DNA of 64,000 bases from Vitis vinifera (lineage: Eukaryota; Streptophyta; Magnoliopsida; Vitales; Vitaceae). The stretch covers positions 6,862,001 through 6,926,000 of the forward strand of contig NC_081811.1 of NCBI RefSeq assembly GCF_030704535.1. The letters are read 5' to 3'. Position numbers and translations under genes: made by a program. Below, piece after piece: positions 51,831 to 62,987 of this stretch. The notes beneath the pieces were generated by a model. The model saw only the letters and a list, made by a program, of their open reading frames with translations, had not been told where the DNA came from and did not search any database. Within the stretch, counting starts at the first letter, position 1. Every line of letters starts with the position of its first letter.

Positions 51831-52220
51831 AAAAATGAAGGAAAATGAAGTAAATAAATTATTTTTTTATGTTACTTCAAAGTTTTTCATTTATTTTAAT
51901 TCCTTAATATAAAAAATCAAATAATTTGAAAATGCTAAAGTTTCTAACTAATTTTTATTATATTGATTTTTTTATATTTTTCATAATATAAATAATCATT
52001 GAAAACTTGAGAGAAAATATAAGGGAAATAAAATAAAAGGAAAGAAAAAGTGAAGGAAAAAAAATTAAAATGAATAAATTATTTTTATATGTTACTTCAA
52101 ACTTTTTTTCATTTATTTTAATTCTTCAACATAAAAAATAAAATAATTTTAAAATGCTCAAGTTTCTAACTAAATTTTATTACGTTAATTTTTTTTTTTC
52201 ATAATACAATTAATGAGGAG
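51781..52220. repeat. Internal tandem duplication, about 225 bp
   Basis: GAGAGAACATGTAAGGGAAA (51781) recurs as GAGAGAAAATATAAGGGAAA (52009). TATGTTACTTCAAA and the following TTTCATTTATTTTAATT recur at 51869 and 52089. The offset is 220-228 bp. It lies at the end of unit A. Confidence 0.75.
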
Positions 52221-52689
52221 AAAATGATATTTTTTACTATTGTTTTCTTTCCTTGGTACTTTTGGGAACCAAAAATAACCTCAAAGTTTCTTCATATCCT
52301 AATTGTTTTCACCAATCCCACAATCATTCACTTCAAGAATTTAATTCACATTTCTCCAAATAAAATGAGAAATAAGATCAAAGATTGATCTATCCAAAGC
52401 TTTTTTATTGGCCCAAATAATAAATCTTTACCATTTCTAATAGAATATCTAATATATTTATAAATTAAGGGCCTCTTTGGGAGTCATTATGGAAAAAGTA
52501 CATTTAGTTCGTGGTATTTTTGTGCATTGAATCCAAACTTCCTTATTTTCTTTAAAAGCACTTGTACTTAAGCCATTTTGATTAGAGTTGTTATTTGTGA
52601 AAGTTATATTCATTCATTACATTTTGTGCTTAATAATGCCTTTGTGTTAGGAGTTGAGGAATACTCATTAGAGATTGCGAAGTGCCCAT

Positions 52690-55600
52690 GCGAACCTTGG
52701 AATCCAAGTATAAAAGAATATTAAGAGCTTTGGTCAAGGAAACTCTTAGTATAATGGATATACCTTCAAGTCTAAAAAGAAACTAGAGGTTTAATGGATA
52801 TAAGTGGTTACTAAACCATTATAAATCACTATTCGCACTATCATTTATTCTTTATATCTTTTGGTTGTGTTATAAGTTTGCATTTATATAATGTTATTAT
52901 TTACTCCTGCTATTGTTGTGACCAACATCCAATACAATCCTCCTTCACTCTCTTGGGTGTATAATTAAGTCAGGTTAACTAAACTTCATGCATAAAATAT
53001 TTTAAATACCCAAAGAAGAGAAGAATATGGTTAGAGGAGCTGGAGGTGGTAGGTGTTGGTTCGTTGTGGATTCAAAATCTTTTGAGATATCGATCAACTC
53101 AGCCGGGGGAAGCTTCGTGGGACCATTTTGGAGAGAAGTAAAGGTTTCTCCAATTGGATTAGGTTTGGAGATTATAGTTTAAGGAGTTTGTTGGAGGGAG
53201 TGGAAGCTTGCTACAGGGAGGAGAAACTCGGGAAAGTTGCTAAAAGTTGGGAAGATGAGGGGAGAAGATTCAGATTGGAAAGACGTGCTAATGAGGCAGG
53301 AAGTTCATTCTCTATTTTGTTCATGATCTGGAAGTGAAAAGGTTCAATTTGGTGTTTTCGGAGGGTAGAAGGATAATTGGGGGGTGGGTTCTGCTAGCTG
53401 AAAAGCTTCGTTCTCTAGGGCTTAGGCATGGTAGGTGCCAAGGAAGAAAAAAGAGGTGAAGAACAAGCGAAGGAAGAGGAGAATAATCGGACTTTTATTC
53501 AAGTAGCAAAGGCAAAGGCGGGAAGAATAGGGGATGTTGTGTGGCTTCAACTTGGGGGTGGAACTTTGAGAAACAGAGAGGAGCAATTAGGGCGTTGTCT
53601 TCTGGGAAAATGGGAAATAGAGGTTGTTTAGTGTCCGAATTTACATTATTTAAGGTTATGGGGGATACGGTTATGGAATTTGAAAAGGGGAGTGAGCTTT
53701 TCATATTTGGGATGAGGTTTTTTTTTTTGCAGAATTTGAGGTAGTATAAGAAGCTGAAAAAGTGCTGCAAAAGGGGAACCGACGATTTCAGGATAGGTTA
53801 CTTCATCTAAAGAGATGGGGTCTGGAAGCAGGTTGTTTTCGGCCTGGAGTTCATGCAAATCAATGCTGGGTGAGGGTGGTAGGGCTTTCTCTAAATTTTT
53901 GGAACCAAGAGGTGTTCAGAAAATTGGGGGATAGATCTGGAGGGTTGGTTGTAGTGGATGGTGACACAACTAATTTCTCTCAACTTCAGTGGGCTAGACT
54001 TTTAGTGAAGACGGATGGTAAGGATTTACCTGGGTCGTTAAATCTGGTGGTGGGTTCATTATGCTTCGCAATCCAGTTATAGTGGGAAGTGTCGCCTTGG
54101 GTGTCAGTGACAGTGCCGACGCAAGGAAGGGAGTGGCCGAACGATAGAGACGAAGGGTGCTTGGCATTTTTATTACCAATACTTAATGCAACCTCTCTCT
54201 TTTCTCTTGGGTTACCTCTCTCTTCCCTCTCTTGGGTGTATAATTAAGTTGAATTTGATATACTTCACACATGACATGTTTTAAATACCCTAACATTCTT
54301 ATCATCTTCAACTTCCAAGTATTAACTAATAAGTTGATCAATTTTTATCTCTCTATGGATATGAAAAACGTACTTTTTTAATTTTCTTCTTTGAGTGTTT
54401 ATGTTATTTTACAAACATCCAAATAGAAATTAAAATCTCAACTAAAATTTCAAGTTTCCAATACTAAAGAGAGAGTCTTAGATTTTCCACCCAAACAAGA
54501 GCTCTAAGTAACTTGCCTTCATTAATATCAAAATCAAAATGTACGCAATATTTTCCGCCAATCATTTGTGAATCATTCTATTTAACATTCAAAAAATTAG
54601 TTTTCTTAGAAATTTTGAAAATAATGTAATGTTTATCCAAATAAACTCAATTCTTACAAGACTTGGTTGCTAAAGGGTTTAAGCTTCGGATATGATCACA
54701 TCTATAATTAAAGATTAGCCCCAAAATTTCCTAGAAAGAAATAATTGTATATTTTTCTATGTTTGCTTTCCCTAAGTGAAGTGAAATACAAACCTACGAC
54801 TTCTTTAATTCCATATCGGTATTTACCTCGACTTTTTAGAGTTCCACCTCTTCTTCCCATTTGATGGACCCATGGAATTTGTCTTTTCTTCAATCATATT
54901 AGTCATTAGCTTATTTGAGATATTCCACAACTTGCTTATCTCTTGCATCACTTCTTCCCATTTTTTTCTTTTGTTAATGTTTTTCAAATCTCTCTTCCAC
55001 ACAATCAATTGCTTTTCAAAACTCTCATTCTTTGTGGTTGACAACCAACACACTCAAAGCTTTTATTTAACATAGAGTGAAGGGTATTATCTCACCACAC
55101 CCATGTCATCCTAGGGTTTCAATTGGAGCTCAATAATTTTATGAACCATTGCTCTTATCCTATTCTTTGGTACATTCACACGGAGATGTGATAAGATAGA
55201 TAAATAAATAAATAGTTATTCATATTTTAGGTCACCTAATCATTATTTGTCATTTATCAAGAAAATGAATCAAATAGGATGAAAATACCTTTTTTTTTAC
55301 TATCATTTGTTTAATAATAAAATAAAATTTATTTTTTAATTTTCATAAAATGAAAGGAGATAGAAAATATTTCAATTATGTTTGCTTAAGAGTTATTGGC
55401 TAACCTATAAAAGTAGCAATTGGAGGCATGGCATTTGGCATTGGATAAGTTAAGCAATATGGAATTATTGGCCATCAAGAGGGTGGATCCTTTTAACCTT
55501 TTCAAAAGAGACCAATAAAAAGGTGGATCCTTTTGACCTTTTTGAAAAAAATTGAAAAATAATTTTTTGAAACAAGAGGGTGAAAATGAAATTGGATTTC

Positions 55601-56010
55601 CTACCATTTTTACTAGACTAATTATATTATATGATAGTATCCTACTTGTGTAACCATCTAATTGAACTTTACCAAATACTAATGTCCTTTTTTTTTTCAT
55701 GATAATTGTCTAATTATGATATAATAACTAAATATATGGTTTTACCCTTAATATTTCTACCATACAATGACATTGATATATAAACCTCCTTAACAATAAC
55801 ATACCACTTGGAAGACTATAGTGAATCAAAAGACTAAAGACATCTTGAATTTAAGTACATACTTCAATTTACAAATCCAATTTAGGTGCATGTCTCGACA
55901 TCTTATCTATACACAAACAAAGAACTTCTTAGGGTATGTTTGGTTATCAGAAAATTTGAGAGAACATGTAAGGGAAATAAAATAGAAAGGAACAAGAAAA
56001 TAAAAGGAAA
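52690..56010. repeat. Tandem repeat array, unit B, split by L1 sequence
   Basis: The first part (52690-53012) starts ACCTTGGAATCCAAGTATAAAAG and ends ATTTTAAATACCC. The rest (54165-56010) resumes at TTATTACCAATACTTAATGC and matches unit A almost base for base. Between them lies L1 ORF1-derived sequence. Without it the unit is about 2.17 kb. The two parts overlap by about 150 bp of equivalent unit sequence (TTGGGTGTATAATTAAGT occurs in both), so the junction is not a simple insertion. Confidence 0.85.
53013..54164 (+). mobile_element. L1-type LINE ORF1 fragment (DUF4283 region), broken
   Basis: Translated pieces in several frames give an ordered plant L1 ORF1: GGGRCWFVVDSKSFEIS (53045-53095), RSKGFSNWIRFGDYSLRSLLEG (53135-53200), RRFRLERRANEAG (53262-53300), and later WVRVVGLSLNFWNQEVFRKLGD with VVDGDT and FSQLQWARLLVKTDG (53868-54020). 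The last resembles the DUF4283 fold that precedes a CCHC knuckle. Frame changes and stops show decay. The pieces cover only ORF1. No endonuclease or reverse transcriptase and no poly-A tail follow, and no target duplication was found. Confidence 0.8.
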
Positions 56011-56029
56011 AAAAACGTAAATAGTAAGA

Positions 56030-57545
56030 GCCTTGTGAACCTTGGAATCCAAGTATAAAAGAATATTAAGAGCTTTGGGCAAGGAAACTCTTAGTATAAT
56101 AGATACACCTTCAAGTTTAGAAAGAAACTAGAGGTTTAATGGATATAAGTGGTTACTAAACCATTATAAATCACTATTCGCACTATCATTTACTTTTTAT
56201 TTTTGTCTGTTTTGTTATAAGTCTACATTTATATATTATTATTATTTACTTTTGCTATTTTTGTGACCAACATCCAATACAATCCTTCTTCACTCTCTTG
56301 GGTGTATAATCAAGTTAGGTTAGCTAAACTTTATGTATGAAATATTTTAAATACCCTAACATTACTATCATCTTTAAGTTCTAAGTTTTGACTAAGAAGT
56401 TAATAAATTTTTGTCTCTAAATGGATATAAATAAATATGCCTTATTATTTTTTTTATAAGTGTTCGTCCATTTTTACAAACACTAGAATATAAAATTTCA
56501 ACTAGAATATTGGATTCAAATACCACAAAGAAAGTCTTGGAATTTTCTCTCAAACAAAAGCTCTTAATAGTTTTACTTCATAACTATAAAATTACACACC
56601 TAAGGTTGAATAACAAAATATTTTGCATCAATCTTTGGTGAAGCATTCTATTTAACATTCCAAAAACTAGTCTTCTTAGAAAATTTGAGAATAATGTAAT
56701 CTTTATTTGAATAAACTCAATTTTTCCACAAAATGGTTGTTAAAGGTCATAAGTTTTGGATTCAATTATAACCACATGTTAGCCCCAATTTTTCCTAAAA
56801 GGAAACAATTGTATCTTTTCTACACTTGCTTTCAATGGGTAAAGTGAAATACAAACTCAAGACTTCTTTAATTCTATCTCAACAGTCACCTCAAATTTGT
56901 AGAGCTCTATCTCTTCTTCTCATTTGATAGACCAATGGAATATGTCTCTTCCTCAAATCATATTGATAATTACCTTTTTTGAGATTGTTGACAACTTGTT
57001 TTACTTTTTTGGCGTCTTTTTTTTTTTTTTTTCCTTTTGTTGTTTTAGTTCAAAACTCTCCTTCTCATGATAGATTGCTTTTGAAAATTCTCATTCTTTG
57101 TGGTTAAAAACCAAAGGCGCCATTGCTTTCATTGGATGGAAAATAAAGGGTACTATTCACCAAACTCATGGTATCTCAAGGCTTCAATTAGAGTTCAATA
57201 ATTCGATGAACCATACCAATTCTCCCTTCTTTGTCACACTCACATGGTGATGTGACAAGATTAATAAATAAATCAAAAAACAATAAGAAAAATATTTATA
57301 TTTTTTTCATCTAATTATTATCTATCATTTATTAAGATAGTGAAATAATTGGGAGATATAATACTTTTTTTTTTTTTTAATTTTCATCAAATAAGAAAGG
57401 TATTAAAATATTTCAATTATGTTTGCTTAAGAGTCATTCGTTAACCTATAAAAGTGGCAATTGAACACATAAAACCGAGTAAGTTAGGCAACATAAAAAA
57501 GGCGGCCTTTTTTACAAGAGTTCAAAATGAGATTGATAAATCTCG
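56030..57545. repeat. Tandem repeat array, unit C (diverged)
   Basis: It starts GAACCTTGGAATCCAAGTATAAAAG like unit B and keeps the same order of landmarks: TTGGGTGTATAATCAAGTTAG (about 56297), TTTAACATTCCAAAAACTAG (about 56650), CCTATAAAAGTGGCAATTGA (about 57447). Many substitutions and indels separate it from A and B, so it is the oldest unit. It fades out near 57545. Confidence 0.8.
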
Positions 57546-59960
57546 ATGAAAGATGTTGGATTGGTTTTGGATTGATCCAAATCAATAGTCCATATTTAGA
57601 AGAGGTTGTTTAAATTGAAATTAAATACGTTATTGAATTGATATAATAACACTCCATCTAGATAAACTGTTTGAATTGAATTTGATATATATTTTTGAAT
57701 CATATGGTTGAATAGAAAGATATGATATTACTCTTCTATTGAAGCAAAAGTAATAAAAATCAATTGTTTTTAATAAGCTCAATTCTAAGTTGGGGAAAAT
57801 ATTTTTGTCAAACCTCTATCTTTTGATTGATATGATTTTATATTGTCGATCTCTTCGTGCTAGTTACCTCTCTATATATTCTTTCTATAACAATAAATTT
57901 GAAGTTGATCATCTATCGTTACATATCAAAAATTGTAAATCGGAAACAAAAGACCATTTAGGTGCAATCAGAACTAGACACACATCCAATATCCTTTATT
58001 ATTATTATTATCATTATTTTCTTATTACTAATCACAAAAATAAAAAAAATAAAAAAAATCCAAATTTTTTCCATTATCCCCACCACTCATTACAACCTTT
58101 TTCATAATCCTAGAAAGATTTGTATGGTATTAGGATTGTCATAATATAAAGTTGATTTTAAGATATTTAGAGAAGTCCTTTATTGTCATAATGAGCACAA
58201 AGATAGTTGATGTTTAAACATACCAATTTAGTATATGAAAGGATATACTTTGTGTGTGCCTAATTACATGCAAAGTTTTAATCAAAATATCTCTCACCTC
58301 TTTTTCACCTTCCCTCCCATCCAAATCAATAAGATGAGAAATCAAAAAGGAGAAAAAAAAAACCCTAATTAAAGTAAAAAAAAAAAACCTTAATTAAAGT
58401 AGAAGGAAAAGGTAAGGTTTGTTGTCCACCACCAAGTCACATAATTTAGGAAGCTAATGGTAAATGATGACAAATCAAAAGTTTGATACATGGGCATCAT
58501 TCTACTCACTAACATCCAATTATTAAATAATAAATGTCCATTTGTAATGTATAGAATCTCTTTGCAAAAAGATTTATGTGATAAGTGAATATATATATAT
58601 TATAAAGATTTAACTTCCCCACTCCAATCATCTCCATTTAAATTTAATTTAATATAATAATTAGATGACACTTTTCTACTAAATTGTAAAATATTTTGAA
58701 ATTTTAAAATGAGAAATTTAGAATCTGTTTGATAGTGATTTTAGAAAACGCTTTTAATCTAGAAAGTGTTTTTGAAAACAATTAGGTATTTGACAAAATT
58801 TTGTAAAATACTTTTAAAATTTTGAAAAATCACTTATAATATTAACAAATGACTTATAATATTTTCTAAAGAAATACTTGATATGTGATTTTTCTAAAAA
58901 CACTTAAGAAAACACTTCCACTAAAAACACTGTCAAACATATTATTATTCTTCTCATCATTTTTATAATATTTTTTACAAACTAAATATAATTATAATAT
59001 AATATAATATATGCACTTGACATAGTACATTAATATTATATCTATTTGATATAATATTTAAGAATATCATATATTATTTCCTAAAATATATATGTTCCAT
59101 TTCATCCTATCTCATTAATCAAACCTAGTCTAAATAATAATTTAATGAGTCAAAAAACGAATTTATATGTCTTAATTATGATTTTTTTTTATTTCAAGTC
59201 TACATGGTATTGAAAATAGGATATAAAAACCAACAGTAAATGTGGTAAAAAAAAAATAGTATTATCATTTTAAAAATGTATTAAAGTAAAATGAGATGAA
59301 AATGGTATATGATGTAATATTATATAAAAATAAGAGAAAATGAAAATAGAATTATAAAGAAAAAAATATGAAGGCGTATTTGGTAATTGTTTTTTAATTT
59401 TTTTGAAACAAAAGTCTGTTAAGAAACCTGTTTTTTATATTTTAAATTTAAAAATATTTTTTATATTTAGAGTTTTATTTTTAATCATTTTATATGTTTT
59501 TATAATTATTTTTTAAAATAACCCTTAAAAATAATTGAAAATAATTAAAAATGTTTTTTTTAAGACAAAAAAATAAAAAATAGTTTTTTATTGTTTAACT
59601 GTTTTCTTTATTTTTTTTAAATGAAAAGGAGAAACTGTTATAATAGTCATAGACTCATACTTGGTTTTAAAAATGATATAAATAATAATTTTCTCCCTGC
59701 AATAAGTAGAGGATTTTGACGTGGAAGTCCTAAGTTAAATCATAAATGTAAAAGGTTAAAATAAAGTGGCGTCCGTTTTCGTGTATTCTCTCATTTTCCC
59801 ACGAGCCAAACAGCAGCGTAGGGAAATGAAGGACAATCCGGTAATAACACCGTCTCTTTCTCTTCCCCAAAGTTGACCTTCCAACCCACGTCTCTGCAAC
59901 TCACGTCCTACCTTTCCCTACCTAAACCTTTAATCCTAAGTCTCCGTCCCTCACAAACCC
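57546..59960. other. Intergenic spacer and NECAP-like promoter
   Basis: AT-rich, with no supported gene; the frames at 57.8-58.1 kb are low-complexity. A MITE-like block lies at 59.37-59.61 kb. The last 250 bp (from about 59.75 kb) become CG-richer and pyrimidine-rich (CTCTTTCTCTTCCCC), typical of a plant promoter and leader, with a telobox AAACCCTAA at about 59957-59965. Confidence 0.5.
59370..59610. repeat. MITE-like dispersed repeat, copy 3
   Basis: It starts near GCGTATTTGGTAATTGTTTTT and shares the core TTTTATTTTTAATCATTTTA then TATAATTATTTTTTAAAAT with the copies at 14.7 and 24.9 kb. It ends near GTTTAACTGTTTTC. The right terminal repeat is not well preserved. Confidence 0.4.
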
Positions 59961-59999
59961 TAACGCTAAAGGCAGCTCTCCCTCCACATTTCTCCACCC

Positions 60000-60014
60000 A
60001 AAACGATGTCGTTT
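60000..60014 (+). promoter_or_regulatory. Palindromic motif overlapping the NECAP-like start codon
   Basis: AAAACGATGTCGTTT contains the arms AAACGA and TCGTTT as perfect reverse complements, with the TG of the start codon at the centre. It is a one-base variant of AAAACGACGTCGT seen upstream of the PMT-type gene at 25547. Function is inferred only. Confidence 0.45.
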
Positions 60015-62939
60015 GACGAAGACGAAGCCTTCGAGCACACTCTCCTGGTGGTCCGGGAAGTCTCCGTTTACAAAATCCCCCCTCGCTCCACCAGCGGCGG
60101 CTACAAGTGCGGCGAGTGGCTTCAGTCGGACCTTATCTGGACCGGTCGCCTCCGAGTCGTTTCCTGCAAGGACCGCTGCGAGATCCGCCTCGAGGATCCC
60201 AATTCCGGCGAGCTCTTCGCCGCCTGCTTCGTCCTCCCTGGCCAACGCGAGAGCTCGGTTGAGACCGTCCTCGATTCCTCGAGGTACTTCGTTTTGAAGA
60301 TCGAGGACGGGGCGGGGAAGCACGCCTTCATTGGGCTAGGGTTTGCGGAGAGGAATGAGGCGTTTGATTTCAATGTGGCGTTGTCGGATCACGAGAAGTA
60401 TGTGAGGAGGGAGCAGGAGAAGGAGACCGGGGAGGCCAGTGATGATGGTAGCCACATCGATATTCATCCGGCTGTAAATCATAGATTGAAGGTAATGGCG
60501 AATGTTTCGAAATTCAGATTGATAAAATTTCAAGGTGAATTATGCGCTTTCAGTTGTTGTTTTGTTTTTCAATCTTTTTTAGGGTTAAAATGGCACAACT
60601 ATGGTCATATTGATGTTCAATTTGGCGGATCTATGATTGAAGTAGTGAAGGATGTCTCATAGAGGGTTTTCCATGTGTTTGAACTTACAAACTTGGTCAT
60701 GTAGTTATGTATTTATTGTTGTTTTCTTGTGTCGGATCTATTTTGGGTTCATATTGACTTGATTTGGATTTTTTTTTTTTGGGTGGCATATGGGTGGAAT
60801 TAGCTGTAATACGTAGACGAATCTAGTGACTTGCTTTTATCGTTTCATGGAGTCAATTTTTGGAATTATTCTTCAATTTATGTCATTTTATGGGAATGAT
60901 TATTTCTTCTTTTTTTTTGAAGTCAAATTCAATGAAATGTGGTGTCTCGGAGTGTTCCTTTATACATCACATCATTGATTTTTTGTTTTTATCAGAGTCC
61001 AATAAATCCCAACCTTGGTTGCCAGAATTTGTCTTATGAATTCTATTGATTGGTTTGGTGTGTAGAATGCTCTGTTCTTGGATTTGAATCAAGCCAGCAT
61101 TGTTGTTCAACTTCTATTATCTAATAACATTTGTTATGGCATAAAAGAGCCAAACTAGCTAGCCCAACTGTATGCTTGGTATTTCAGAGGCCAAACCTTG
61201 ACAGAGTTTGAAGAATTCAATAGGGGCCAGAGCCAACAAGCAAGCATGTTTATCATAAGGAGCTTTAACTGATCTGAAATGGATTGGTTGATATTATATC
61301 ATAGTATGTCCTATAGCATAACTATCAAATCTAGTGAAAAACTTCTAACTATAGTTAGTTTTATTGATTGGTTGGGTTCTAACTAAGGTTGTTTGTTGGG
61401 CCAGCGGGGTGTTTTTCTTCTTTTTTGGCCTTTTTGACGGTGAGTGTATAGGTATTGTATACCTTGAGTCGCTTTTTTGGCCCCTCTTTTTATATTAGAT
61501 CTTTTCTCACCTATAAAAAAAAAATAAAAAAATCTAGTAAAAAACTATTTAATTTTAAACTCAGTACATTGACACAGTTTTGAAGTGAATTAGTATATTA
61601 GATCAAGAGTGACACTGAAAGTCTGAAACAATGCAAAATGAATACAAGCATGTGGGAAGTAAACTTAAATTTGAAGTTAATTCATCTAACAGGATTGGTG
61701 TTACTATGATTTTCAAGGATGGAAGCAAGCCTCACATAGATCTAGCATGAAAGTATTTGTGACTGTGGTAGTGAATGGGGATAGGATGCTTTTCTGAGGT
61801 TCAAAATGTGTGTATGTATATATACAGACATTTCTGTTTCCAATAATTCATCAGTGATGGTTAGGTTTTGTAGGCCTAGTTTGTATAAGGATCAAGTGTT
61901 CATTGTAACTCATTGTAGCTGGGCAAACTTCATGTCCAAACAGATTTCTATAAGTAGTGCATTTTTAACTGATATATATATATATATTTGTCAAACTAAC
62001 AAATCAACTGAACATTTCACTTTTAAAAGATGTAGTTGATTCTGTAACGACCCGCACCCAACCATGTAGATATTGTCCGCTTTGGGCCCAAGGAGGGCCC
62101 TCACGGCTTTAAAACGCGTCTACTTGGTTAAGAGGAGTCTCTACATATATAGCGCCAGGAACTTGCTCCCCTATCCGATGTGGGACATCACAAATACCCC
62201 CCCATGCAGACACAACGTCCTCGTTGTGTCCCATGGGATTACGGGGCCAAACAGACAAACACCCCTTACGGAGCCAAACAAACCCCCACACCGGGGTCGG
62301 GGATCGGCTCTGATACCATTTGTAACGACCCGCACCCAACCATGTAGATATTGTCCGCTTTGGGCCCAAGGAGGGCCCTCACGGCTTTAAAACGCGTCTA
62401 CTTGGTTAAGAGGAGTCTCTACATATATAGCGCCAGGAACTTGCTCCCCTATCCGATGTGGGACATCACAGATTCATTACTAATATTCCATCCGAGTTTG
62501 CGCTTTTTGTAAAACATTAATGACTTTGAAATTTATTCTTCTTTGGTGTTAGATGTAGATACAAACTGTGAGGGTGACTAACAATGTTTTTCATATGGAT
62601 GTCCTTTGCAACTTTATATTGCTATTAAGTTATTGTGATTTAAATAAAATGATGCACATGAAATGAGTTGCTTTTAAGTATGCTACTTTTCTTTTAATGG
62701 ATAAACAAATTTTATTGCAAAGCCATGTACACAGGATATATTTACTTGACGAAACTCAACATGCCAAGTTACAACCTAAGAGAGTCTTTGAAATAATAAA
62801 GTTAGTTCCCATTCCCAAAACCCCCAAAGAACAGCTTTCTTATCAAGAAATTTCAACATTATTATCCTCATTGTAGAAGACCCTTCTATTGTTCATCTTT
62901 CAAGCACATCAAAAAGCCAGGAGAAGAATCAGTCTCCAA

Positions 62940-62987
<48 letters not shown>

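Noticed and set aside
57790..58107. A 105-codon frame in the spacer before the NECAP-like gene
   Set aside because: Low-complexity Tyr/Asn/Lys/Ile-rich translation of AT-rich DNA, without family resemblance.
62073..62390. A 105-codon open frame with high GC content
   Set aside because: It runs through both LTRs and the interior of the TRIM element. Composition of the element explains it, and there is no protein family resemblance.
62043..62470. Cassandra-type TRIM carrying 5S rRNA promoter sequence
   Set aside because: The LTRs contain none of the 5S rRNA A/IE/C box sequence. They belong to another TRIM family.
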